Under the pieces are notes generated by a model that was given only the letters and a program-made list of their open reading frames with translations, had not been told where the DNA came from and made no database searches. 64,000 bases of DNA from Hassallia byssoidea VB512170 (GTDB lineage: Bacteria; Cyanobacteriota; Cyanobacteriia; Cyanobacteriales; Nostocaceae). This document shows, piece after piece, positions 1-8,749 of this stretch. The first letter of the stretch is position 1. Every line of letters begins with the position of its first letter. The stretch covers positions 42,349 to 106,348 of the forward strand of contig NZ_JTCM02000012.1 in the NCBI RefSeq assembly GCF_000817785.2, given 5' to 3'. The position numbers and the translations under genes are program-made.

Positions 1-347
1 TGCTTTGCGAGGAAATAGGATTTCTGGCTTATGTTCCGCATATAAACACCGACCCCATCAATCATCCTAATATCAGTCCTCGCCATGTTTTTGAGACTGA
101 CAAGCACCAAGTCACCACCTCAGATTTAATCATAGCTTACCTTGGCTTTCCTGCTTTTGGCGTAGGTATGGAACTAGCTTACGCCGAAAGCAAAGGCATT
201 CCTATTATTCTCTTATATGAAAAACACAAGGTTGTATCCAGATTCCCACGCGGTATCCCCACTGTATTGTCTGAAATCGAGTTCAGCGACTATCAAGATG
301 CTTTAACTCAACTTGAGAATGTTTTGAAACAGTGGAGAAGACAGTAA
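1..347 (+). CDS. Nucleoside 2-deoxyribosyltransferase-like protein, 5' truncated by window
   Basis: An open frame enters at the window edge (codons in register with position 3) and ends at a TAA at 345-347, giving about 114 C-terminal residues. The stretch SDLIIAYLGFPAFGVGMELA followed by a beta-strand-like GIPIILLYE resembles the nucleoside 2-deoxyribosyltransferase fold, in which a GxGxExG/A segment and a conserved Glu bind the nucleotide or nucleoside. The start codon and N-terminal active-site part lie outside the window, so the substrate cannot be judged. It may equally belong to a related nucleotide-binding family of unknown role. The next gene is convergent. Confidence 0.6.
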   Translation, partial: LCEEIGFLAYVPHINTDPINHPNISPRHVFETDKHQVTTSDLIIAYLGFPAFGVGMELAYAESKGIPIILLYEKHKVVSRFPRGIPTVLSEIEFSDYQDALTQLENVLKQWRRQ

Positions 348-415
348 ATAAAATAATTCTTGCCAGCACCGTCTTCTTCCACTTAAGTTTTGAGCTATTC
401 AATATACGGCTTTAA

Positions 416-952
416 TTAAGGTCGATGACTGCGACGGATTTCTGTGATTTGATCTGCTACATCTAGAAGAGATTTTGGCATCTCTGGTCCTGTGAGAATG
501 ATATCGACATTGGCAGGGCGTTTTGTGAGAAAGGCTAAAACTTCGGTTTCGGGAATTAAGTTAAAGTTAATCGCCAAACTTAACTCATCTAAGACTACGA
601 GAGAATACTTACTTTCACAAACTAGTTTTTGTGTATGTTGCCACAAATCTTGTAATGATTGGATTTCAGTATCTTCTAAATGTGGTGTATCGATACAACG
701 TGGCAAATCACAGCGAATCCAATCTAAGTTTTGTCCCAACTGTATGGGGTGCTGGTGTCCTTGATTAATACCACCTTTGAGAAACTGCACTACTAACACT
801 GGTGTGCCTTGACCGGCAATTCTCAGTGCTTGAGCCATAACGCTAGTAAAAAAGTTACGATACGAGCTAGTGAAAACTTGTACTAGTCCTTCAACTGGAT
901 ATGGTAAGTTAAAAGTCGAATTTACGTTTTTGGATTCTAACTGGGCAACCAT
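416..952 (-). CDS. CobA/CobO-like P-loop NTPase family protein (cob(I)alamin adenosyltransferase paralogue)
   Basis: 178 residues. The overall plan matches CobO/BtuR corrinoid adenosyltransferases: an N-terminal strand, a helix, VLVVQFLKGG, then a Walker-B-like strand YSLVVLDELSLAINF and a final DIILTGPEMP segment. The usual P-loop GNGKGKTT is absent; at the same place the sequence reads VFTSSYRNFFTSVMAQAL. ATP binding is therefore uncertain, and this may be a paralogue with another job. The downstream half, including the acidic DEL of Walker B and the C-terminal TEIRRSHRP, looks intact, so the gene does not look decayed. It is convergent with the preceding partial gene and divergent from adk across about 350 bases. 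Confidence 0.7.
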   Translation of the reverse strand: MVAQLESKNVNSTFNLPYPVEGLVQVFTSSYRNFFTSVMAQALRIAGQGTPVLVVQFLKGGINQGHQHPIQLGQNLDWIRCDLPRCIDTPHLEDTEIQSLQDLWQHTQKLVCESKYSLVVLDELSLAINFNLIPETEVLAFLTKRPANVDIILTGPEMPKSLLDVADQITEIRRSHRP

Positions 953-1299
953 GATGTGATGTTAAATAAAAGACAAATGATTAAAGCGCTTTTGCGGTCG
1001 GTTTTTTCTGGCAACTCTGCTTGTACAATCAAGCTATTTTTAATAAAGTGTGGTGTATTTGCCAACTCGATTTATAGTCAATCACTACGTTTGCGCTAAA
1101 GTCAAGACTAGTTAAGATTTATATTATTGCTTGTTGTCAGTTCATTAATTGTCAAAATGAGAACACGTATCGTCAAGTTTAGAGCAATTAAAAAAGCTAT
1201 AACTGTAGCTGAAAATTACTAAATGTTATATTGCCTGTTTGTTTGGGCAAAACAGATTATTGTTGGTTATTAATTTGACAATATGAGGAGTGAGTATTT
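953..1299. other. Intergenic, divergent promoter region
   Basis: About 350 AT-rich bases between two divergent genes. I see no RNA gene or repeat array. It should carry promoters for both sides. A GAGGAG Shine-Dalgarno lies at about 1285-1290, ahead of the GTG start at 1300. Confidence 0.5.
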
Positions 1300-1854
1300 G
1301 TGAGATTTGTGATTTTGGGAGGTTCAGGTTCGGGAAAAAGCACTCAAGCGCAAAGGCTTTGCAGACACTTTGATATTCCGTTGATTTCCACAGGCGAAAT
1401 TTTAAGGGAGGCGATCGCTAATATAAGCAGTAATGGTCGCCATGTGCAGCCATATCTGGAAAAAGGTGAGTTAGTCCCAGATGAAACGACGATCGAGTTT
1501 ATCCGAACTTGGCTGAACAAAAATGATATCAACAGTGGTTGGGTGTTAGAAGGTTATCCCCGTACAGCTTTCCAAGCTGAAGAATTGGATTTTTTATTGG
1601 ACGATTTACAGCAAAAGTTAGATTGGGCAATTTATTTACAAGTACCAGAAGCGGTTATGGTTACTCGCTCTAATGGGCGATCGCTTCCGGATGACCAACC
1701 CGAAATCGTTGGGCGCCGCGTTGAGTTATTCTACGATCGCACTATGAACATCTTAGAATATTACGATCGCCGTCGTCGCCTATTAACTATCAACGGCGAT
1801 CAGTTACCAGAGATGGTAGAGCAAAATATTCTCACTCTTGTGTCAGTTTCGTAA
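1300..1854 (+). CDS. adk: Adenylate kinase (short, LID-less form)
   Basis: 184 residues, GTG start preceded by GAGGAG about ten bases upstream. It interconverts ATP, ADP and AMP in the cytosol. Visible motifs are the N-terminal P-loop GGSGSGKSTQAQ (residues 7-18), the AMP-binding STGEILR, the EGYPRTAFQAEEL segment corresponding to the family DGFPR motif, and an arginine-rich GRRVELFYDRT near the C-terminus. The P-loop reads GSGSGKST rather than the usual GxPGAGKGT, and the zinc/LID insertion is missing, so this resembles the secondary adenylate kinase found in many cyanobacteria more than the copy next to secY. It could accept another nucleoside monophosphate. Confidence 0.8.
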   Translation: MRFVILGGSGSGKSTQAQRLCRHFDIPLISTGEILREAIANISSNGRHVQPYLEKGELVPDETTIEFIRTWLNKNDINSGWVLEGYPRTAFQAEELDFLLDDLQQKLDWAIYLQVPEAVMVTRSNGRSLPDDQPEIVGRRVELFYDRTMNILEYYDRRRRLLTINGDQLPEMVEQNILTLVSVS

Positions 1855-1858
1855 GAGG

Positions 1859-2058
1859 AAAGTGGGGGAGGGGGGGAGTGGGGGAGTGGGGGGACAAGGG
1901 AGACAAGGGAGACAAGGGAGACAAGGAGACAAAAAGACAAAAAGACAAGGAGACAAGGAGACAAGGAGACAGGGGGACAGGGGGACAATTCTTTCTTTCT
2001 ATTACCCATTCCCCATTACCCATTCCCCATTCCCCATTACCCAATTCCCCATTCCCCC
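1859..2058. repeat. Composite minisatellite: G-rich tract, GACAAGGGA nonamers, CCCATTC heptamers
   Basis: Three adjoining blocks: a G-rich tract of GGGGGAGT-type units (1861-1890), nonamer units of the form GACAAGGGA/GACAAGGAG with GACAAAAA variants (1891-1986), and C-rich heptamers CCCATTC/CCCATTA (2003-2058). The first and last blocks are roughly complementary, so the whole could fold back. The same block order occurs elsewhere in this window, including inside coding regions. Confidence 0.9.
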
Positions 2059-2117
2059 CGATCCCATTTTCAAGGCAGGTCTACAGTATTCTATATAAAA
2101 GTTCTGAGGCAACTTAA

Positions 2118-2861
2118 ATGGCTTGGCAGCGTCCAGACGGTCGGCAACCTTACCAACTCCGTCCCATCAGCTTTGATGCCGGTTTCACTCGCTTTGCACC
2201 CGGTTCGGTGCTGACAAAATGCGGTGACACTCAGGTACTTTGTACAGTTAGTGTGACTGAAGGAGTGCCGAAGTTTTTAAAAGGAACTGGCAAAGGTTGG
2301 CTGACTGCGGAGTATCGAATGCTGCCAGGAGCTACGCAGCAACGGCAAGAACGGGAATTAATGAAATTGTCTGGACGAACGCAAGAAATTCAACGTTTGA
2401 TTGGACGCAGCTTAAGGGCAGCGGTTGATTTGGAGGTGTTGGGAGAACGAACGTTGACTATAGATGCTGATGTGTTGCAAGCAGACGCAGGAACTAGAAC
2501 AACAGCGATTACAGGCTCGTTTGTGGCGTTAGCTCATGCGATTTCTAAATTATTGCAGCAAGGAACGTTAGAGCGATCGCCTTTGGTAAAACAAGTAGCA
2601 GCAGTTTCTGTCGGGTTATTGCAAGGAGAGCCATTTTTGGATCTAAACTACCTCGAAGACGTAGCCGCTGATGTGGATTTCAACGTCGTGATGAATCAAG
2701 ACATGGGGATAATCGAAATTCAGGGAACTGCGGAAGAAAACAGCTTTAGCCGTATCCAGTTAAATCAGCTGCTAGATTTCGCTGAAAAAGGAATTCAGCA
2801 ATTGTTAATCGCGCAACGAGAAGTGATTGCCGATCCTAGCTTGTTTTTGGGGAATTGGTAA
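2118..2861 (+). CDS. rph: Ribonuclease PH
   Basis: 247 residues, ATG start. A phosphorolytic 3'-to-5' exoribonuclease that trims tRNA 3' ends. The family signature is clear: [20 protein letters not shown] at the start, the [12 protein letters not shown] strand, [12 protein letters not shown] and [15 protein letters not shown] for phosphate and RNA binding, and [20 protein letters not shown] in the catalytic core. Length is normal. The last residues (GNW) and the TAA stop are supplied by the first unit of a GGTAATT repeat array, so the natural C-terminus has been replaced or extended by a few residues. pgl follows on the same strand after the repeat. Confidence 0.95.
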   Translation: MAWQRPDGRQPYQLRPISFDAGFTRFAPGSVLTKCGDTQVLCTVSVTEGVPKFLKGTGKGWLTAEYRMLPGATQQRQERELMKLSGRTQEIQRLIGRSLRAAVDLEVLGERTLTIDADVLQADAGTRTTAITGSFVALAHAISKLLQQGTLERSPLVKQVAAVSVGLLQGEPFLDLNYLEDVAADVDFNVVMNQDMGIIEIQGTAEENSFSRIQLNQLLDFAEKGIQQLLIAQREVIADPSLFLGNW

Positions 2862-2985
2862 TTGGTAATTGGTAATTGGTAATTGGTAATTGGGCATTGG
2901 GGAAGAAATTCCCCCTTGTCCCCCTTGTCCCCCTTGTCCCCCTTGTCCCCCTTGTCTCCCCATTCCCCATTCCCCACTCCCCATG
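2846..2985. repeat. GGTAATT heptamers, CCCCTTGTC nonamers and CCCATTC heptamers
   Basis: Starts inside the last codons of rph. About six GGTAATT units run to 2900, then five CCCCCTTGT units (2911-2956), then CCCATTC/CCCACTC units up to 2984. The outer blocks are partly complementary. Confidence 0.9.
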
Positions 2986-3072
2986 ATGTTAAGAGTTTCA
3001 AAAGGTAAAAAGGAGGATTGTCAAAATTTCGCTATTGTATTGCACAGAAGCCGGCAACGTGAGGATGAAGTC

Positions 3073-3798
3073 ATGAGCAAAAAAGTTGAAGTTCTATCGG
3101 ATCAAGCAGCGTTAATTGCGCGATCGCTTGAATTGATTTTATCTAAGCTGGAAACTGCTATTCAAGAGCGGGGACGGTTTACAATCGCTTTATCTGGCGG
3201 TAGCACACCTAAGCCGTTGTATGAAGCGATCGCTAATCAAAAACTGACATGGGATAAAATCCATGTTTTTTGGGGAGATGAACGTTATGTCCCATCAGAT
3301 CACCCCGATAGCAACGAATTAATGGCGCGTCGTGCGTGGTTAGATCGCGTTGATATCCCAGCAACGAATATTCACAGCACCCCGACTCTCGATGGCGATC
3401 CAGCGGTGTCAGCAGCCAAGTATGAAAAGCATCTGCAAGAATTTTTTCGGACTTCGCCTGGAGAATTTCCTTCCTTGGATGTAATATTGCTAGGAATGGG
3501 TGATGATGGACATACCGCATCTTTGTTTCCGCACACAGAAGCGTTAAAAGTAAGCGATCGCTTGATTACTGTGGGCAACAAAGACGGAAACCCCCGCATA
3601 ACCTTCACATACCCCTTCATTAATGCTGCTGAATGCGTGATGTTTGTTGTCGCTGGGGCTAATAAACGCCCAGCTTTAGCTCAAGTCTTCGCACCCAATG
3701 CTTCAGACTTTACTTATCCATCTCGCTTAATTCAACCCCAAGGAGAACTTTGGTGGCTGCTGGATGCGGCAGCAGCGCAGGAACTAAAACAAGGATGA
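3073..3798 (+). CDS. pgl: 6-phosphogluconolactonase
   Basis: 241 residues from the ATG at 3073, which has GTGAGGA just upstream; an open frame extends further 5' but only translates the repeat array. It hydrolyses 6-phosphogluconolactone in the oxidative pentose phosphate pathway, the main night-time NADPH route in cyanobacteria. Motifs: FTIALSGGSTPKPLYEAIA (substrate phosphate binding), the family block VFWGDERYVPSDHPDSN, and LGMGDDGHTASLFPHT with the catalytic histidine region. Length is standard. It lies downstream of rph with a repeat array between, so cotranscription is uncertain. Confidence 0.95.
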   Translation: MSKKVEVLSDQAALIARSLELILSKLETAIQERGRFTIALSGGSTPKPLYEAIANQKLTWDKIHVFWGDERYVPSDHPDSNELMARRAWLDRVDIPATNIHSTPTLDGDPAVSAAKYEKHLQEFFRTSPGEFPSLDVILLGMGDDGHTASLFPHTEALKVSDRLITVGNKDGNPRITFTYPFINAAECVMFVVAGANKRPALAQVFAPNASDFTYPSRLIQPQGELWWLLDAAAAQELKQG

Positions 3799-4138
3799 AG
3801 AATGAAACAGAATTCAGTTCTTGTGGATTCAGTCTTTCAGAATGTAATACAAGTAGAGTTTTCTACTGACATTATGTAAACTGCCTGTATAAGCGGGGGT
3901 CTTAAACCCATTCATTCGCAGCTTCGCACAGAATTCATCCGCTCATTCTGGCTTTTGAAAAACTGAATTCTTGATAAAATAACATTCGTGTTGTTTTATA
4001 CTATTTTGCTGACACTTCATCCTTCAGTAAGTAATTGGTAAAACCAAAAGCTATCGCTTTTTTCCTGTTCCTTGAGAGCGGATTTTTCTCTGCTTACCAG
4101 CATTATTTTACGATGATCTTGAACAAAGGCTTAAATCG
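3799..4138. other. Intergenic, nothing recognised
   Basis: 340 bases with no open frame of note. GAATTCAG-type words occur several times (about 3811, 3932 and 3965) but do not form a regular array. The promoter of the FHA gene should be here. Confidence 0.4.
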
Positions 4139-4996
4139 ATGATCGTCTGCCCTAACTGCAATCACCCCAACCCGGACGGCGCTGTCCAATGTGAAGCTTG
4201 TTACACTCCGTTACCAACGACAAGTAACTGTCCCAGCTGTGGAGCAACCGTACAAGCAGATGCAGCTTTCTGCGGTCAGTGCGGTTATAACCTGCACCAA
4301 AGCGCAGCCGCAGCAGTTGCACCAACCGTCGCGCCGGAAATACCCTTGGAAGTACAGCCGTCAGCTACGCCTGACCCACTGTTAGAACTTTTACGACCAG
4401 ATCCCTTAGGAGTCAGCGCAACTCCCAATTCTCAGCCTGCTCCCTCACCTTTACCACCAACAGCGGTGGCAGCACCCCCAGAAAGCAGCACCCCACCAGC
4501 ACCACCACCAACGATCGCCGCTCCACCAGAACCGGTCGCATCACCACCCGAACCGATCACAGCTGCGCCGGAACCGGTCGCACCCGCACCACCCGCCCCG
4601 GAACCCGTACCACCCGCACCAGAACCGGTCGCAGCACCCGCAACTGTCGCCAGAACCCAATTACAACAGGTAACAGCGCGGTTAGTTCACGTCCAAAGCG
4701 ATAGACAAATTGAATTGCCGCAAAGTCTCTCCGTGATTCATATCGGCAAACAAAACGACCGCATTCCCCCGGATGTGGATGTATCAGGATTTACTAATTC
4801 TGAAATAGTATCACGGATTCATGCAGATATTCGCGTTGAGGGAGACGCTCACTATATCGAAGATGTAGGTAGTTCTAATGGCACTTACATTAACAATTTG
4901 CCATTGTTACCAGGAAATCGACACCGCTTGCGACCAGGCGATCGCATTAGCCTGGGTAAAGGAGACATGGTAACATTCCTGTTTCAAATATCTTAG
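4139..4996 (+). CDS. Double zinc-ribbon, proline-rich linker, FHA domain protein
   Basis: 285 residues. Two zinc ribbons open the protein, with CxxC pairs at C4/C7 and C18/C21, then C31/C34 and C45/C48. A Pro/Ala/Glu-rich linker follows (about residues 60-175, with repeated PEPV). The C-terminal FHA domain (about 185-285) shows an HIGKQNDRIPPDVDVSGF lead-in, SRIHADIRVEG and SSNGTYINN. FHA domains bind phosphothreonine peptides, so this is probably an adaptor downstream of a Ser/Thr kinase, located in the cytosol. No kinase lies nearby. The linker DNA is GC-rich because of its Pro/Ala codons. Confidence 0.85.
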   Translation: MIVCPNCNHPNPDGAVQCEACYTPLPTTSNCPSCGATVQADAAFCGQCGYNLHQSAAAAVAPTVAPEIPLEVQPSATPDPLLELLRPDPLGVSATPNSQPAPSPLPPTAVAAPPESSTPPAPPPTIAAPPEPVASPPEPITAAPEPVAPAPPAPEPVPPAPEPVAAPATVARTQLQQVTARLVHVQSDRQIELPQSLSVIHIGKQNDRIPPDVDVSGFTNSEIVSRIHADIRVEGDAHYIEDVGSSNGTYINNLPLLPGNRHRLRPGDRISLGKGDMVTFLFQIS

Positions 4997-5087
4997 GCTC
5001 GCTCATTAATACTGGACACTTTCCGCTCAAGGCAATCTCCCCTTTCTGGCGTAAAATCCCAATCCTTTAAGACTCCTGGTTGAGCTT

Positions 5088-5136
5088 CGTAGTGGGCAAT
5101 TTATTGCCCAACAAGCGCGTTAAAACGCTTACTACG
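5088..5136. repeat. CGTAGT-type palindromic repeat
   Basis: Begins CGTAGTGGGCAATTTATTG and ends AACGCTTACTACG. The terminal CGTAGT/ACTACG arms and internal hairpins match the other CGTAGT-family elements in this window. Confidence 0.75.
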
Positions 5137-5236
5137 AGCAATTCAATCAAGGAATGAAACACCTTAAACAGACAGTTAGCATAGATGAAACTACACTATG
5201 ATGCAGTTAGGATAATTACCTTAAGGAAAGTGACCC

Positions 5237-5980
5237 ATGAGCGAACGTTGGAAAGATTTTGAACCCTTGCTCAAAAATGAAGCCCCGTCTGCTGTTGACC
5301 GTATGGGGCTTACCTGGCTAATTGCAGCGGCGATCGCCACAATTATCTTGTGGCAATTACCCGCAGGCGCTTACATTTTATACCCATTTACCATCCTGGC
5401 AACTTGGTTTCACGAAATGAGTCACGGCTTGATGGCGCTGCTTTTGGGAGGACAATTTCGGAAATTAGAAATTTTTGGCGATGGATCAGGTGTAGCAAGT
5501 TATGCCATGTCTTTATCTTTAGCACCAATTGGACCGGCACTAGTAGCAGCCGCAGGACCAATGGGACCACCGATCGCTGGATCTGCTTTAATTTTGGCTT
5601 CGCGTAGTTTCAAAACCGCAACGCTAAGTTTAAAAATTTTAGGTGGTTTTTTACTGCTTTCAACATTAATTTGGGTACGATCGCTTTTTGGATTAATCGC
5701 AATTCCCCTACTAGGTTTAATTATCTTAGCGATCGCCTTTAAAGCACCGCGTTGGTTACAAGGATTTGCAATTCAATTTCTCGGTGTCCAAGCTTGTGTA
5801 AGTACTTACCATCAACTTGACTATTTATTTAGCTATAGTGCAGGTCCCTTAGGACTTTCAGATACAGCGCAAATACAACAGCGCTTATTATTACCTTATT
5901 GGTTTTGGGGTGGATTAATGGCGATCGCATCCCTCGTCATCTTAGTCCAAAGTCTCCGCATTGCCTATCGTTCGCGCTAA
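5237..5980 (+). CDS. M50-like membrane metallopeptidase
   Basis: 247 residues, ATG with AAGGAAAG upstream. The zinc motif HEMSH (residues 59-63) sits at the end of a transmembrane helix, as in site-2-protease-like M50B proteins, and at least five hydrophobic segments follow. The segment GDGSGVASY lies where such proteins turn back to the membrane. M50 enzymes cleave within membranes. The true substrate is unknown, and some M50B members are poorly characterised. No obvious operon partner: the next gene is 80 bases away and encodes an unrelated flavoprotein. Confidence 0.75.
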   Translation: MSERWKDFEPLLKNEAPSAVDRMGLTWLIAAAIATIILWQLPAGAYILYPFTILATWFHEMSHGLMALLLGGQFRKLEIFGDGSGVASYAMSLSLAPIGPALVAAAGPMGPPIAGSALILASRSFKTATLSLKILGGFLLLSTLIWVRSLFGLIAIPLLGLIILAIAFKAPRWLQGFAIQFLGVQACVSTYHQLDYLFSYSAGPLGLSDTAQIQQRLLLPYWFWGGLMAIASLVILVQSLRIAYRSR

Positions 5981-6062
5981 TGGGTAAGAAAAACTATGAA
6001 AAAGCGGTGTCGTTGGTTTATAAAGATTTAATATTAAATTACAAAGTATTTTCGGGAGCAAC

Positions 6063-7370
6063 GTGAAGAAAGTTATTATTGTTGGCGCTGGTCCTGCTGG
6101 AGTTTTACTGGCACATTATTTATTGCGTCGCGGCACTCAATATAAAATAGAAATCTACGAACGCCGTAGTGACTTACAAAAAGTTTCTTTGGCTAACTCT
6201 AGAACTATTCCTTATGGCATCAATGATAGAGGACTAAGAGCTTTGAGGAAAATAGAGGGGTTAGAAGCAGCAGTTAAAGCAACTTGTGTAGAAAATCATG
6301 GCAGCATAATATATCAAAAAAATAAAATATTAGAGAATCGGTCTAAAAGAAAATATTCATTTAACACTGACCGAACTAGTATATTAATAGCTCTCTTGTC
6401 ACAATTAACTGACAAATCCGACAAGAAAGTTGAAATTCACTATGATTGCAAATGCACTAGTGTTGATTTTGAAAGTAAAACTCTGAGATTTGAGAAAGTT
6501 CAAGAAACAGTACCAGAACAGACAGAAAAGTTTACGGTTGATTATGACCTATTGATCGGTGCAGACGGAGCGCGTTCAATAGTGAGAACGCATCTTCTCA
6601 ATACCGAGTTTTTTGAATTTCAGCAAGAGTATGCTTATGCTTGCTACAAAACAGTTTTCTTATTAAGTAACAAAGAAAAAACAAGCAAAAACTTAAAAGC
6701 AAACTATCTTAATATCTGGAGAATAGAAGAAGGTATTACTTTTGGAATAGTGCCTCAACTAGACGATAAGTTTATTGGGATTTTATTCTTCCCACAAAAG
6801 ACAAATAAAGTAGTTAATTTATCTACTAAAGAAGAGGTAATGGCATTCTTTCAGCAGAATTTGCCAGAGGTTGTGCCGCTAATTTCTGAAGAAGAAGCAG
6901 AAGCTTTCCTGAAAAGACCGATAGGAACACAATTAAGAACACGCTGCGATCGCTATCATTATGGTGACAGTGTGCTAATTCTTGGAGATGCTGCTCATGC
7001 TGTTTCTTCGAGTCTTGGTCAAGGTTGTAATAATGCTTTTGAAGACGTGCTAATCTTTGATAGCCTTTTAGATGAGTATTCCGATCAATGGGCTACTGCT
7101 CTATAGCAGTTTACTATCCGCCGGCGACCAGACGCATATGCCTTGTGGGAACTAGACGCAAATGTTATACCTGCATCTAAAACTTTATTTACTGAATTTA
7201 TCTTGAGGGAAAGTCTTGCGAAGATGATGAATAAACTATTTCCTCAGTTTTTTGTGCCTCCTTTGCGAGAATTATTATCTGCTAGTACAATTCCCTATTC
7301 AGATATTCTTAAGTCCTATCAAGGTTGGATATCAAAAGTCAAAAATTCTCATAAAAAGTTTTTGAATTAA
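6063..7370 (+). pseudogene. FAD-dependent monooxygenase interrupted by one in-frame TAG
   Basis: One frame runs from 6063 (GTG start) to the TAA at 7368-7370, about 436 codons, with a single TAG at 7104-7106. The first part has a Rossmann GAGPAGVLLAHYLLRRG (residues 8-24), the mid-domain DYDLLIGADGARSIVRTHLL, and LILGDAAHAVSSSLGQGCNN, the three FAD/NADPH motifs of kynurenine-3-monooxygenase-like hydroxylases. After the stop, translation continues in the same frame as QFTIRRRPDAYALWELD and a plausible helical C-terminus. The TAG most likely replaced a CAG (Gln). Either the gene is freshly dead, or a 347-residue product lacking the last ~85 residues is made. Read-through cannot be excluded. Confidence 0.8.
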
Positions 7371-7542
7371 ACAATATTATTAATTATCATCTTGTTATAA
7401 ATGATATTTGTATAATATTGAACTCGTTACTCATCAACTTTTTGACTTTGCGAAAATATTTATGTATGGTTCGTTTTTTTCACAACTCCTCCACGGATTG
7501 CTATATATCCACCCCACCTCCCCTGCCCTTGGACTGAACCTG

Positions 7543-7619
7543 GACAAAAATGGACAGCCTTGTTTTTTAGATCCGCGATACCCAACGATACCCTCAGATG
7601 AAGGCTGTCCATTTTTGTC
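7543..7619. repeat. GGACAGCC-type stem-loop element, copy A
   Basis: A perfect 19-base inverted repeat: arm GACAAAAATGGACAGCCTT at 7543-7561 and its complement at 7601-7619, enclosing a 39-base loop with TAGATCCGCGATA and CCTCAGATG. It resembles copies at 11434-11500 and 47529-47590 in both the stem core and the loop. It lies between the dead monooxygenase and the 3' end of rsmH, so it could also act as a terminator. Confidence 0.85.
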
Positions 7620-7636
7620 TATCGTTTGTGAAACCC

Positions 7637-8524
7637 TCACTCCTTCCTCTGTGCAATTCTCAACTTCGCAGAGCGCGATCGCACATTGTTGACAATTTCA
7701 TCTTGTTTAGCAGTAATTGGCTTTTTTGTCAATACCCTTAACAACGGTGAATTTCTCAAACCGTGTTTCACCAAACGGTCTTCCAAACTGTGAAAACTGA
7801 TAACGACAATTCTGCCACCGGGTAAAAGCGCTTCTGGGGCTTTTTCTAGAAATGTTTCTAAAGACTTTAACTCGTCGTTAACGACAATGCGTAAAGCTTG
7901 AAACACGCGAGTAGCTGGGTGAATTCTGCCATAGCGGTATTTGGGGGGGACAGAATAAGCGATCGCCTCAGCTAACTCTGTCGTCGTCTGAAACGGACGT
8001 TTTTCGACAATTCGTCTGGCAATGCGTCGCGAAAGTCGTTCCTCACCGTATGTAAAGAAAATATTTGCTAACTCTGTTTCATCCCAATCATTAATCACAT
8101 CAGCAGCTGTTAACGATTGTCCTCGATCCATCCGCATATCTAAAGGAGCGCTAGAGCGAAAACTAAAACCCCGTGACGCTGTATCGAGATGGTGAGAGCT
8201 AACGCCCAAATCGGCGATAATACCAGAGTAAGTGCTTGCAGGAAATCTGTAAACCGCAAAATTGCTCTTGATGAATTGTATGCGATCGCCAAACTCCCCT
8301 AATTGCTTTTTTGCGGCAATCAAAGCATCCTCATCTCGATCCATTGCGGTCAATTGGGCATCTGGTGCAGCTTCTAAGATTAACCGACTGTGACCCCCAC
8401 CACCTACGGTTGCATCTAAATAACGTCCACCAGGATGCACCGCTAAACCCTCAATTACCTCTCGACTTAAAACTGGCACATGAAAAAATTCTTGCGCCGC
8501 CATTTTCTCAATCTGAAGATCCAT
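7637..8524 (-). CDS. rsmH: 16S rRNA (cytosine-1402-N4)-methyltransferase
   Basis: 295 residues from the ATG at 8524; a TTG seven codons upstream is in frame but less likely. It methylates N4 of C1402 in 16S rRNA. Motifs: [11 protein letters not shown], the SAM-binding [64 protein letters not shown] and [14 protein letters not shown]. All are diagnostic of MraW/RsmH. Length is normal. It is not in a division (dcw) cluster here, which is usual for cyanobacteria. It is divergent from ndhH. Confidence 0.95.
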   Translation of the reverse strand: MDLQIEKMAAQEFFHVPVLSREVIEGLAVHPGGRYLDATVGGGGHSRLILEAAPDAQLTAMDRDEDALIAAKKQLGEFGDRIQFIKSNFAVYRFPASTYSGIIADLGVSSHHLDTASRGFSFRSSAPLDMRMDRGQSLTAADVINDWDETELANIFFTYGEERLSRRIARRIVEKRPFQTTTELAEAIAYSVPPKYRYGRIHPATRVFQALRIVVNDELKSLETFLEKAPEALLPGGRIVVISFHSLEDRLVKHGLRNSPLLRVLTKKPITAKQDEIVNNVRSRSAKLRIAQRKE

Positions 8525-8614
8525 ATAATTGAATATGTGCAACAAAACTAAACATCAAACACGCATCCGCCGCTACCCTCTTTAACTTACCTTGTAGGAG
8601 CATTTACACGAAGA

Positions 8615-8662
8615 GTAGTGAGCGATGAATCGCTCAATTTAACGACTGAAGTCGTTACTACG
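8615..8662. repeat. CGTAGT-type palindromic repeat
   Basis: Two hairpins in tandem: GAGCGATGAATCGCTC and AACGACTGAAGTCGTT, bounded by GTAGT and ACTACG. It lies in the divergent rsmH/ndhH gap. Confidence 0.75.
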
Positions 8663-8749
8663 AACCACCAAATTTTTTTTGTTGGCTGATTTGGTACTTA
8701 CGCGGTTCTATTTTAAATTTTCACGCGCAGCAGGGAGAACACTGAATTT

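Noticed and set aside
1838..2117. Open frames through the repeat array ahead of rph
   Set aside because: Composition is set wholly by the GACAAGGGA and CCCATTC units; no gene is likely.
2890..3072. Longer N-terminus for pgl
   Set aside because: The extra 61 codons translate repeat units (PPCPPCPPC); the ATG at 3073 has a ribosome site and gives the family's normal length.
7408..7692. Open frames across the stem-loop at 7543
   Set aside because: They overlap the palindromic element and the rsmH 3' end and have no family likeness.
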